From assembly GCA_024762395.1 (NCBI GenBank), contig JANTHP010000010.1, forward strand, positions 1-32,981: a DNA stretch of 32,981 nucleotides. Direction: 5' to 3'. The stretch is from Anaerolineae bacterium (GTDB lineage Bacteria > Chloroflexota > Anaerolineae > Promineifilales > Promineifilaceae). Under the pieces are notes generated by a model that saw only the letters and a program-made list of their open reading frames with translations, had not been told where the DNA came from and ran no database searches. Numbering within the stretch: the first letter of the stretch is position 1; each line of letters opens with the position of its first letter. Shown here one piece after another: positions 18,129 through 26,598 of the stretch. The position numbers and the translations under genes were made by a program.

Positions 18129-19106
18129 ATGCGCTTACACATTCACCTCACCTATCCACCCTCGCCAGAATCGCTGGCCGATTTACAAAGCTGGCTGCTG
18201 CCGGACATTCAGGTTACAACGGGCGATGATGTGCCGGACACGGTTGATGTGTTGGTTTCAGGACGGCCGTCTCCCGAACAAATGGCCGCCAGCTCCCGCT
18301 TACGCGCCCTCATCGTTCCCTGGGCGGGCGTATCCGCATATACCCGCAGCCTGATGGCTGATTTTCCGGCCGTTTCGGTGCATAATTTGCACCACAACGC
18401 CGTGCCGGTAGCCGAATTGACTTTGAGCTTGCTTTTGGCGGCGGCTAAGCGGATTGTGCCCTTTGACCAGGCCTTGAGACAGAATGATTGGACGGTGCGT
18501 TATAAACGGCCGTCCCCCGCCATCCTTCTATCTGGCAAAACAGCCGTCATTCTGGGGTATGGCGCCATTGGGCAGCGCGTCGCCCGCCTTTGCCGCGCAT
18601 TGGACATGGATGTTTTGGCAACCAAACGCCATCCCACGAAGCTCTCCGACGAGTTCGCCAACGAAATCCATCCGCCGGAGGCGCTGTCCGATTTGCTGCC
18701 CCGCGCTCATGCCCTCGTTATTTGCCTGCCACACACGCCGGAAACGGAGGGATTGATTGGGGCAAAAGAGTTGGGGATGTTGAAACGGCCGTCTCTCCTC
18801 ATCAACATCGGCCGCGGCCCCATCGTGCAGCAGCGAGCGCTGTACGAAGCGCTGCGCGACGGTGTTCTGGACGCAGCCGGATTAGACGTCTGGTACAACT
18901 ACCCACCTGACAAGCCATCCCGCGCCCACACCCCGCCCGCCGATTACCCCTTCCACGAACTGGACAATGTGGTCATGAGTCCCCATCGCGGCGGCATGAC
19001 CGGCGAGACGGAACGGCTGCGGATGACCCATCTGGCGCGGCTGCTCAACGCGGCGGCGAAGGGTGAACCGATACCAAATCGGGTTGATTTGCAGAGAGGG
19101 TATTGA
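18129..19106 (+). CDS. D-isomer-specific 2-hydroxyacid dehydrogenase
   Basis: VILGYGAIGQRVARLCRALDMDVLATKR (Rossmann), LLINIGRGPIVQQRALYEALRDGVLDAAGLDVWYNYP, SPHRGGMT. Confidence 0.93.
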   Translation: MRLHIHLTYPPSPESLADLQSWLLPDIQVTTGDDVPDTVDVLVSGRPSPEQMAASSRLRALIVPWAGVSAYTRSLMADFPAVSVHNLHHNAVPVAELTLSLLLAAAKRIVPFDQALRQNDWTVRYKRPSPAILLSGKTAVILGYGAIGQRVARLCRALDMDVLATKRHPTKLSDEFANEIHPPEALSDLLPRAHALVICLPHTPETEGLIGAKELGMLKRPSLLINIGRGPIVQQRALYEALRDGVLDAAGLDVWYNYPPDKPSRAHTPPADYPFHELDNVVMSPHRGGMTGETERLRMTHLARLLNAAAKGEPIPNRVDLQRGY

Positions 19107-19147
19107 GATTGGGACAATCAATCTCTAATCTCCAGCCCCCAATCCCT
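19104..19147. repeat. GAGATTGGG / CTAATCTCC word array overlapping two convergent stop codons
   Basis: tgagattgggacaatcaatctctaatctccagcccccaatccc; TGA 19104-19106 (+) and TAG at 19125-19127 (-) lie inside. Confidence 0.75.
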
Positions 19148-20090
19148 GTTCTTTAGGAAAAGTCAGGGACAGAATGACGCTAAAAGCGGCCCAAATGAGG
19201 ACAAAAATATAGATGTAGGCCCGTTGGGCGATGACGAAGTTGAGTGCGCCGGTTTGGGCAACGCCGCCCAGTTGTAGCAATCCCAACCAGCCCAGGTCAA
19301 AAATGCCCAGCCCGCCGGGGGTAACGGCCGGAATCAGACTAAGTTGGGCAAATGAAAATCCGGCCAGATAGGTTGTGGCGGATGCGACAACAGCAACGGC
19401 GCGGCCGATGTAATAAAAGCTGAAGGCTAACACGCCGTTGAGCAAAATTGTCCAGCCCAGAGCGGCCAGGGCGGCGGGCGGCGTAGGGAATAGGGCGCGG
19501 CCAGATTCGGACGCTTGTTGCAGGCGAGGGCCAATCCAGGGCAATTTTTGCGCCCATTTTGCCCAAAGAGCAATGCGTTGTTCAGCCATCCCCCACCAGA
19601 TGATGATGGCTAGTAGGAAGATGATGAGGAGAACGGCCGTTACAAACCCCACTATCCCCAACTGCCCCCGCAAAAAGAACCAGGACGGCGGCAAAAGCGC
19701 GGTCAACAGCAGCACATCAAACAAATTATCCGCCATCACAATCCAGATCGCCCGTTTGAGCGACACGCCAAAAGCGCGTAAAGCGACGGATTTGCCGCCA
19801 ATCGTACTTAAACTGCGCGGCACAATCAGCCCCAAAGCGCGAGTCGTCATCGTCAGGTAGTAAAGCCGCCGCCAGGAGAAGGGCGACCGGCCGGATAGGG
19901 CGCTGGTTACGGTGCGCAGCCGTAAGGTGGCAATCATGCCTGCCGCGCCGCGCAGCGCCAGCGCCGCTAAAATAAAGCGCAGTTCGCCGGAGAGGATTTG
20001 CCGCCAGGGTTCGGCCCCGCCGTACCACAAAATCCCCCCAAACAGGGCTAAACTGAGGAGTTGGAAGGCGCGTTTCAGCCAAACTTTCAT
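19125..20090 (-). CDS. Flippase-like / lysylphosphatidylglycerol synthase TM-region integral membrane protein
   Basis: About 321 aa polytopic; TPGGLGIFDLGWLGLLQLGG resembles the conserved motif of the LPG_synthase_TM (UPF0104) family. Confidence 0.8.
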   Translation of the reverse strand: MKVWLKRAFQLLSLALFGGILWYGGAEPWRQILSGELRFILAALALRGAAGMIATLRLRTVTSALSGRSPFSWRRLYYLTMTTRALGLIVPRSLSTIGGKSVALRAFGVSLKRAIWIVMADNLFDVLLLTALLPPSWFFLRGQLGIVGFVTAVLLIIFLLAIIIWWGMAEQRIALWAKWAQKLPWIGPRLQQASESGRALFPTPPAALAALGWTILLNGVLAFSFYYIGRAVAVVASATTYLAGFSFAQLSLIPAVTPGGLGIFDLGWLGLLQLGGVAQTGALNFVIAQRAYIYIFVLIWAAFSVILSLTFPKEQGLGAGD

Positions 20091-20092
20091 GA

Positions 20093-20162
20093 CAGAGATT
20101 GGGGATTAGAGAGTGGGGATTGATTCATCTTTCATCTTTAATCTCCAATCTCTAATCTCTTG
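20093..20162. repeat. GAGATTGGGGATTAGAG / AATCTCCAATCTCTAATCTCT heptamer word array
   Basis: cagagattggggattagagagtggggattgattcatctttcatctttaatctccaatctctaatctct; complementary arms; overlaps the stop of the GT87-like gene. Confidence 0.85.
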
Positions 20163-21385
20163 TTTTTCATTCCTTCCCATAATTGTTTGATTTCGAGACC
20201 GACTAATACGGCTAAACTGAGCAGGGGCAGGGGCAAAAACAGGAGCGGGTTCTCCGAATCGCCGGCGACGGTTTGCAGGAACAGCGCCCAGGGGAAGATG
20301 ACAAGGATAAGCATGATACCGGCGATGAGCCAGCCGCCCGCTTTACGCGAACGAAGCCGGGATAACCAATCGAAAAGGGGGATGAGGAGCAGGGTTTGGT
20401 TGGTGGTTCCGGTTTGGAAGAGGATGAGCAGACTGGCGATGATGGTCCAGTAGGTTGCGCGGAGGAACGGCCTGCTCTGAGTTTGCCGAAGGGGCCGCCC
20501 CCCCTTATTTCGCAACTCCCGCCGCCAGGCCCACAACATCGCCGCCAGCAAAAAAATGGTCAGAGCGGCTCGAACGGCCCCGCCTGCGCCCGGCCAAACC
20601 TGTTCTACTAACACAATCAGCGGATTTTTGCCGCCTGCCACCGCAGCGTACCGTTGAATATCCTCAAGAAAGCTGATGGGCCAGCGCGGGAAAAAGGGCA
20701 GCGACAGCAAAAACATAATCGTGCCGCCGCCTAACAAGCCCCAAATAAAACGCCATCGTTTATGCGCTATGGCCCAAATAACCAGCCAGGGGCCGATGAG
20801 GACGACCATTTGTGGTTTTACGGATGTGGCCGCCAGTAGAACGCCCGCCCAACCGTCACGGCCGTTGCGCAGCGCCAGTAACATCCCCACCAAAAACAGC
20901 GTCACATGCAGCGTAAACTGCCCCAACAAAATGCTGCGGGCGACGGGATACAGGAACAGCGTCCCCAACATCATCCCGGTTAAGGCCGGCAGGGATGGCT
21001 GCCAGCGGGCGAAGCGGAACAACAAATAAACCGTCGCCACCACCACCCATTGCAACACAACCATCCAAACCGCCTGCGCCCAGGCATAGGAAACGTAAGA
21101 CAGCGGCAAAAACAGGAAGATGACATGCAGCGGATAGGCAAAACTACCTTTTCCTTCCAGCGCCGGGTCTAACCCTTTGGCAAGCTGGATTTCGGCCGTC
21201 ACATCCAGGCCATACGGGTCGCGCCCTTCCACCAGCAGCGCCCTGGCCCCTGCCCAGCGAGAGTAAAAATCGTTGCCGCCGGGGTTGGCGGTGGTAAATT
21301 GATTGTGCAGCGCGATACTTTCACCCACAGATAGAAGGATGAACAGCAGCCCGGCCAATAATGCTTTCTGATATTTCATCGTCAT
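20138..21385 (-). CDS. Glycosyltransferase family 87 (DUF2029)-like membrane protein
   Basis: Polytopic; GGNDFYSRWAGARALLVEGRDPYG luminal-loop motif typical of GT87/DUF2029; 4-bp overlap with the upstream gene. Confidence 0.8.
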   Translation of the reverse strand: MTMKYQKALLAGLLFILLSVGESIALHNQFTTANPGGNDFYSRWAGARALLVEGRDPYGLDVTAEIQLAKGLDPALEGKGSFAYPLHVIFLFLPLSYVSYAWAQAVWMVVLQWVVVATVYLLFRFARWQPSLPALTGMMLGTLFLYPVARSILLGQFTLHVTLFLVGMLLALRNGRDGWAGVLLAATSVKPQMVVLIGPWLVIWAIAHKRWRFIWGLLGGGTIMFLLSLPFFPRWPISFLEDIQRYAAVAGGKNPLIVLVEQVWPGAGGAVRAALTIFLLAAMLWAWRRELRNKGGRPLRQTQSRPFLRATYWTIIASLLILFQTGTTNQTLLLIPLFDWLSRLRSRKAGGWLIAGIMLILVIFPWALFLQTVAGDSENPLLFLPLPLLSLAVLVGLEIKQLWEGMKNKRLEIGD

Positions 21386-23049
21386 CCCAAATAGCCCAAA
21401 TCTTTTAGCCGCTGCCGCACGGCGTCCTCATCTTCGCCGGAAAATTCAACGAAACTTTTTTCGGCCCTGACATCGCTTTCGCTGCGGGTTAGCCGTTCGT
21501 CTGACACCCATTCCGGGCGCAGGGCTTCGGTGAGGATACGGCCGTCCATATCCCTTGGAACCTGCTGCCCCATCAAATACAACACAGTGGGCGCAATATC
21601 CTCGATTTTAGCCTCTTGGAGGGCTTGTCCCGCTTGAATAGGCGCGCCGTGCAGCAGCGCCATCCCCGGCCGCCGATGCCAGCCGGTAATGCCATACGAT
21701 GGGTCTACCAACTTATTCGAGGCAAATTCATACTCGCCAAAAGAGAGGTAGCGGAACCCTTTAGGCACAAAAACTATATCCGGCATCCGCTCCAAAAATG
21801 GCCCAGAATACAACATTTCCCGCGTGTAAACTTCATCCACCATCAGTTCGCCTGTTTCCGGGTCGCGCATCGCCTTTAATCGGTCAATCACATCCTGGCG
21901 GACGGCTTCGTACTGCGCCGGGTCCACTGCGCCCATCGGCTCGCGCCCTTTCAGATTGATCCATAACTGTCCTACATTCCCCAATGAATACACGGTCGTG
22001 GCGGCCCAATCAATATCGTTGAAGGAGAGGAAGAAGCGGGCCAGTTTTTGGTTTCCCTTGCCTTTTGTCACCTTGCCCTTCAGCCCGCCCAGGCCCAGCT
22101 TAAGCATCTGGTTGTAAATGGAGACGGGGGTAATGCCCAGGTTGAAGGCGGCCTTTTTTAGCTGGGTTAGCGGCCCGCGACGCAGACGCAGCAGGCCCCA
22201 TTTGAGCAGCCAATTGTTCATGTAAATGTATTTGTGGAAGGGGCCAAACCCATGATCGGACATGAGGATGAGAACGGTGTTTTCGTCGAATTCGGCCGTC
22301 ATCTCGCCTAATTGCTGGTCAATGTATTGGTAATGGTCGCGGATGGCGTGGCGGTGTTCTTCTGTGCCGGGCGCGCCGTGTAGAGGATGGGTCTCGTCCA
22401 TGAAATGCCAGAGGCCATGCGAGAGTCGATCCGGGCCGCGAAAAACGTACATGGCGAAGTCCCAATCGTTTTCTTTGAGTAAGCGGCGCAGGTGGGTGAG
22501 TTGGTTTTCGGTGGTGTCGCGGATGGCCTGGGTGAATTTTTCGATGTTGCCGCGAGCATAGGATTGGGGGGAGTGGATGGTGTAGCCGGTTTCGCGTAGT
22601 TTTTGGGCCAGTTCGGGCGGGTGGGTGAAGTTGGATTTTTCGGATGGGGTCATCAAGCCGCTGACAAGGAGGCCGTTGACGGGTTCGGGCGGGTAGGTGA
22701 CGGGGACGTTGACGACGACGACTTTTTTGTCGCCAGCGCCGAGGTATGACCAGAGGGAACGGCCGTTCCGCACCGAAGCGTTAATGGGCGACACCGAGTA
22801 AGAATCGGGCCGCCGAAAGACAAAATCCACCAGCCCATGCTTGCCCGGGTTTTTGCCGGTGATGAAGGATGACCAGGCGGGTGCGGTGATGGGCGGCATG
22901 GTGGAATCCAGTTCGCCCCAAACGCCCTCCTGCATCAGCCGTTGGAAGGTGGGCAAATATCCTTCATCGGCCCAGGGTTTAATCAAATCAAAGGTGCCGC
23001 CATCTAACCCCATGATGACGATGCGTAATGGTTTTTCCCAGGCATTCAT
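21382..23049 (-). CDS. Alkaline phosphatase superfamily protein (type I phosphodiesterase/nucleotide pyrophosphatase)
   Basis: IMGLDGGTFDLIKPWADEGYLPTFQRLMQEG...MPPITAPAWSSFITGKNPGKHGLVDF...LILMSDHGFGPFHKYIYMNNWL. Confidence 0.9.
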   Translation of the reverse strand: MNAWEKPLRIVIMGLDGGTFDLIKPWADEGYLPTFQRLMQEGVWGELDSTMPPITAPAWSSFITGKNPGKHGLVDFVFRRPDSYSVSPINASVRNGRSLWSYLGAGDKKVVVVNVPVTYPPEPVNGLLVSGLMTPSEKSNFTHPPELAQKLRETGYTIHSPQSYARGNIEKFTQAIRDTTENQLTHLRRLLKENDWDFAMYVFRGPDRLSHGLWHFMDETHPLHGAPGTEEHRHAIRDHYQYIDQQLGEMTAEFDENTVLILMSDHGFGPFHKYIYMNNWLLKWGLLRLRRGPLTQLKKAAFNLGITPVSIYNQMLKLGLGGLKGKVTKGKGNQKLARFFLSFNDIDWAATTVYSLGNVGQLWINLKGREPMGAVDPAQYEAVRQDVIDRLKAMRDPETGELMVDEVYTREMLYSGPFLERMPDIVFVPKGFRYLSFGEYEFASNKLVDPSYGITGWHRRPGMALLHGAPIQAGQALQEAKIEDIAPTVLYLMGQQVPRDMDGRILTEALRPEWVSDERLTRSESDVRAEKSFVEFSGEDEDAVRQRLKDLGYLG

Positions 23050-23073
23050 ATGAGTTCCTCAATGATTTTATGG

Positions 23074-23234
23074 GACGCGGAGATACGCGGAGGGGCGGAG
23101 ATGCGCGGAGAAAGAAAGAGGGGAGAAAAGAGTTGTTTCATGATCATAAATATAGCGTATGCAACAATCAATCGAATTTTCTGCCTCTATTTTATCTCTG
23201 TGAATCTCTGCGTTTGCTCCGCGAATCTCCGCGT
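23074..23234. repeat. ACGCGGAGATACGCGGAG ... CTCTGCG/CTCCGCGAATCTCCGCG split word array
   Basis: Left run 23074-23110, right run 23191-23234, complementary words, about 80 bp spacer. Confidence 0.75.
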
Positions 23235-23242
23235 AATGTTTT

Positions 23243-24109
23243 TTAACTTTTGTGCAGCGAGACGACTAAATCGGCGATGAGACCGAGGACGGCCGTCTGA
23301 AAAGTGATCGTGAGCAATACAACTGTCGTCGTCGCCAGATGGAAATCGTAAGCGGTGATGTCGTAGATGACTTTAGCCAAACTGAGGAGACTTAACAAGA
23401 TGACTAAAGGCACAAAAACGCGCAGCGGCCGGTAGGAAAGGACGACCCGGACGACCAGGGAGAAAAAGTTAATGGTGTCTTGAAACGGCCGTATCTTCGA
23501 CTTCCCCGTCCGCTGAAAATAATCAATGGGGACATACAGCACATTGTAATCATTCGTCAGCAGCGCCAGCGTGATGGAGGTGGTGAAGGAAAAACCGGAC
23601 GGCAGCAGCCGGAAATAGTTGATGGCGACATCCCGCTTGAAGGCGCGTAAGCCGGAATTGAGATCGGGAATCTCCATGCCGCTGAGATAATTCGCCAGCC
23701 GGGTCAGCGCCCATTTGGCCGGGCGGCGGATGAGCGGGATGTGCACCGTCTCGCCGGTGCGCGCACCCACAACCATGTCGTAATCGGCCATTTTCGCGGC
23801 CAAAACGGGGATCATATCAATCGGGTACGTGCCATCGGCGTCTATGATGAGGATGTTTTCGTATTGGGCTTGCCGGATGCCGGTTTTGAGCGATGCGCCG
23901 TACCCTTTGTTTTGGGGATGGACGAATAAACGCACGCCGGAGACTTGTTGGATGGTTACGGCCGTATCATCCGTCGAACCATCATCCACCACAACAATCT
24001 CGCTGACCAGATTGGCCGCCGTGGTTACTTGTTTTATCTTTTCCAATGTGGGTAGAATGGCTCCCGCTTCATTGTAGGCGGGGATGACGATGGATATGGG
24101 TTGAGTCAT
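23243..24109 (-). CDS. Glycosyltransferase family 2 (polyprenyl-phosphate mannose/glucose synthase-like) with C-terminal TM segments
   Basis: MTQPISIVIPAYNEAGAILPTLEKI...VVDDGSTDDTA...IIDADGTYPIDMIP; start set at MTQ (CAT 24107-24109), since the 29-aa ORF-track extension is word-array sequence. Confidence 0.92.
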   Translation of the reverse strand: MTQPISIVIPAYNEAGAILPTLEKIKQVTTAANLVSEIVVVDDGSTDDTAVTIQQVSGVRLFVHPQNKGYGASLKTGIRQAQYENILIIDADGTYPIDMIPVLAAKMADYDMVVGARTGETVHIPLIRRPAKWALTRLANYLSGMEIPDLNSGLRAFKRDVAINYFRLLPSGFSFTTSITLALLTNDYNVLYVPIDYFQRTGKSKIRPFQDTINFFSLVVRVVLSYRPLRVFVPLVILLSLLSLAKVIYDITAYDFHLATTTVVLLTITFQTAVLGLIADLVVSLHKS

Positions 24110-24124
24110 GAGGTGAATCTCCAT

Positions 24125-24207
24125 AGCAAGGTGGTAAAGTGGCAAGGCGGCAAAGTGAAATAGTTCTGCAACTCTGCAACTTTGCAACTTTGTCACTCTG
24201 CAACTAT
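24125..24207. repeat. 8-bp word array (AAAGTGGCAAGGCGGCAAAGTG / TCTGCAAC TTTGCAAC TTTGTCAC TCTGCAAC)
   Basis: Read directly; same word family as 29480-29642. Confidence 0.85.
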
Positions 24208-24208
24208 A

Positions 24209-26260
24209 TCACGGTTGGAGTTCATATAAAATGTACGCGCCGGCAATGTCGGTGATGGGGGTTAGGTGATGGGTTTGTAAGGCCTGGACAACGGCCGTAT
24301 TCACCGGTTCGTCTGATTGAAGGCGTGCGGCCGTCATAAACTCGTACCCTTTTTGATAAAGCAAAAGATGAGTCACGCCGCTTTCCCGCCAGTTGGCGGC
24401 AATGCCATCTGCATCGCCATGTAAATGAACGAGGTGTCCCAATTCATCCAGACTGCTGTCAGGGCGGCAGTCGTGGTCACAATAATAACTGCGCGGTTCA
24501 AACAAAAAAGCGACGACGCTTTCCGGCGGCAGCTCGTTAATGGCCTCCATAGCGCCATAATGCGCCCCCAAATGACGACGCAGCAGTTCCGCTTTTGTGT
24601 CTGAACCAACGACATAAGTCCAGGGCGCAAAAGGCAGCCAGGCCGTGATTTGTCCCACCAGGTTGAGGAGTAGCACCAGCCCGATGACCAGGTTCAAAAA
24701 ACGATGAAGTGAAAATTGAGGATGATCCAGCCGCCTTAAATCATTGAGCAGCCAGGCTAACGCCGGAACCAACGCCGCAAAACAGGGTAAGAGAACGCGG
24801 CTGATTAAAAATCCTTTTGAATTCATGGCGCCAAGCAGCCAAAATCCGTACTGGCTAAGGGCAAACAGCAGCAGCCAGCTTAACGCCGCCGGGACATCTT
24901 TGCGCCGGCGGGAAAAGGCCAAAATGAGGATGAGGGGTAAAAATGCCAGCAGCAGCGGCCCGATTTGAGCATCCTGGTTCACATCAATGAGGCCCAGCGT
25001 AAGGTCGTAGGGAAGGCGCAGGATGGCGATGAGGTCCAGGCCGAGGCCGGTGCCTGATTCGGTGAAGGCGGCCGCCAGATAATTGTCCCAGTAACGGCCG
25101 CCTCCAAACGGATAGACCGGATTCCCCACCAGCAGCCAGCTTTTGAGGTAAATGGGCAGCGCCGTCAGGGTGGTGGCTGCTGTCAGCAGGGCTAATGGCT
25201 TGAACATGGCCGAAAGCCGCTTTCTGACTGTCCAGGCGGTAAATCCTGCCAGCGTCAGCGGCGCGACGAAGCTGGTGTATTTGAATCCCATTGCCAACCC
25301 GCAAAATATGCCGCTTAACAGCAGCCAGGACGATTGGCGGTTCTGCCGCCATGTCAGCCAGAAATACAGCGCCCCGATTTGATAAAAGGCCAATCCCAAA
25401 TCGTTGTAAGCCCAGCCGGCCAGCGACAATATCATGGGGATGGCGTAGAGGAGGAGAACGGCCGTCCACCCCTCTTTCATGCGCAGTTGTTTCCGGGCGG
25501 TCTGAAAAATCAGCCCCGCCAGCATGAGATGAAAGATGAAATGGAGCAGTTTGGCGGTCACATCGCTGCGTAATGCCATCGCCATCATGAACAGCATCTC
25601 AAACAGCGCCGGATAATGCAGGGGAAAGATGTCGTAAGCGTGGATTCGGCCGGCCGCCAGGTACAGTTTTGGCCCTTTGAGGTGGTAAAACAGGGCGTCA
25701 AAACTGGTCGGCGGCAGTAACGCCAACGTTAACGCCATACCCAACGCTAAAAACAGATAAACGGCGGCGGGGCGCGACGGCCGTTCCCACCGCAATCGCC
25801 GTACACATTCAAACGCTTTTTTACTGGTCAGCAGGGTTAAAATGATGGCGATGGCGTAGAATACGGCCGTTTCCAACCAACCAACCATCCCCAAAAACAA
25901 CGTCAGCAGCCCCAACGCGCCAAATCCCAGCCCCAGCCCAAACAAAAGCCGCGCGCCCGGACTCATTTCCAGCCTAAACCGCTCCAGCAGCCACAACCCT
26001 GCGCCCAACGCAAACCAGGCCATCCACAACGCCGCCGCCACATCCAACAGCGAACGCCCCACCGCCGCTGCCGAGAAGGGGAAACGCTGCCAAATGACGG
26101 CCGTTTCCGCCAAAAACGCCAACTGCGGCCCGCTAAACGGCTTCTGCACCACATAATAAGCGCTCAAACTAAAAAACAGCCAACCAATAAAGAGCGCAAC
26201 CCCGCCCCACTTCAGCCAATCAGAAAATTGAACGCCGTTTGTTTTATCCGATTCAATCAT
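24209..26260 (-). CDS. GT39/PMT-like polytopic glycosyltransferase (membrane protein)
   Basis: 683 aa, many TM segments; LPPTSFDALFYHLKGPKLYLAAGRIH resembles the GT-C first-loop acidic motif. Confidence 0.78.
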   Translation of the reverse strand: MIESDKTNGVQFSDWLKWGGVALFIGWLFFSLSAYYVVQKPFSGPQLAFLAETAVIWQRFPFSAAAVGRSLLDVAAALWMAWFALGAGLWLLERFRLEMSPGARLLFGLGLGFGALGLLTLFLGMVGWLETAVFYAIAIILTLLTSKKAFECVRRLRWERPSRPAAVYLFLALGMALTLALLPPTSFDALFYHLKGPKLYLAAGRIHAYDIFPLHYPALFEMLFMMAMALRSDVTAKLLHFIFHLMLAGLIFQTARKQLRMKEGWTAVLLLYAIPMILSLAGWAYNDLGLAFYQIGALYFWLTWRQNRQSSWLLLSGIFCGLAMGFKYTSFVAPLTLAGFTAWTVRKRLSAMFKPLALLTAATTLTALPIYLKSWLLVGNPVYPFGGGRYWDNYLAAAFTESGTGLGLDLIAILRLPYDLTLGLIDVNQDAQIGPLLLAFLPLILILAFSRRRKDVPAALSWLLLFALSQYGFWLLGAMNSKGFLISRVLLPCFAALVPALAWLLNDLRRLDHPQFSLHRFLNLVIGLVLLLNLVGQITAWLPFAPWTYVVGSDTKAELLRRHLGAHYGAMEAINELPPESVVAFLFEPRSYYCDHDCRPDSSLDELGHLVHLHGDADGIAANWRESGVTHLLLYQKGYEFMTAARLQSDEPVNTAVVQALQTHHLTPITDIAGAYILYELQP

Positions 26261-26280
26261 AACCCAGCCCGCAGCCCTTC

Positions 26281-26343
26281 ACGCATCACGTTTCACGTTT
26301 CACGCATTACGTATCACGCATTACGCATCACGTTTCACGTTTC
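26281..26343. repeat. Nine tandem heptamers (ACGCATC ACGTTTC ACGTTTC ACGCATT ACGTATC ACGCATT ACGCATC ACGTTTC ACGTTTC)
   Basis: Exactly 63 bp = 9 x 7; two further units of the same word at 9427-9440. Confidence 0.95.
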
Positions 26344-26397
26344 AAACGATAATAGATTCCCCGCAAAATGACAACAGACATCTGGTACCAATCCCAA

Positions 26398-26436
26398 TTC
26401 ACTCTTTTTATACGCGCAAATTCACCCTTTTTATAC
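26398..26436 (+). promoter_or_regulatory. Direct repeat TTCACTCTTTTTATAC / TTCACCCTTTTTATAC with 23-bp period, upstream of the secreted amidase gene
   Basis: 16-bp units differing at one base; start-to-start 23 bp. Confidence 0.45.
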
Positions 26437-26486
26437 TTTGGAAGACGGCCGTTCCTGCTATGATCGCGCAATAAATAAACTCAAAA

Positions 26487-26580
26487 GGTAACTACTAAGG
26501 TGACAGTCACTTTCTCCAGAGGCAATGGTTATAACAAATCGCTATATTAAGTGACTGTCACCTCTGAGGCGTAGTTACCT
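26487..26580. repeat. Long inverted-repeat element GGTAACTACTAAGGTGACAGTCACTT ... AAGTGACTGTCACCTCTGAGGCGTAGTTACC
   Basis: Arms read directly; shares GTAACTA outer and GGTGACAGTCACT inner blocks with 11156-11224. Confidence 0.85.
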
Positions 26581-26598
26581 CAAAATAGGAGTTTCCCC

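Noticed and set aside
24110-24196. 29-codon N-terminal extension of the GT2 ORF
   Set aside because: Word-array translation; canonical GT2 start MTQPISIVIPAYNE follows.
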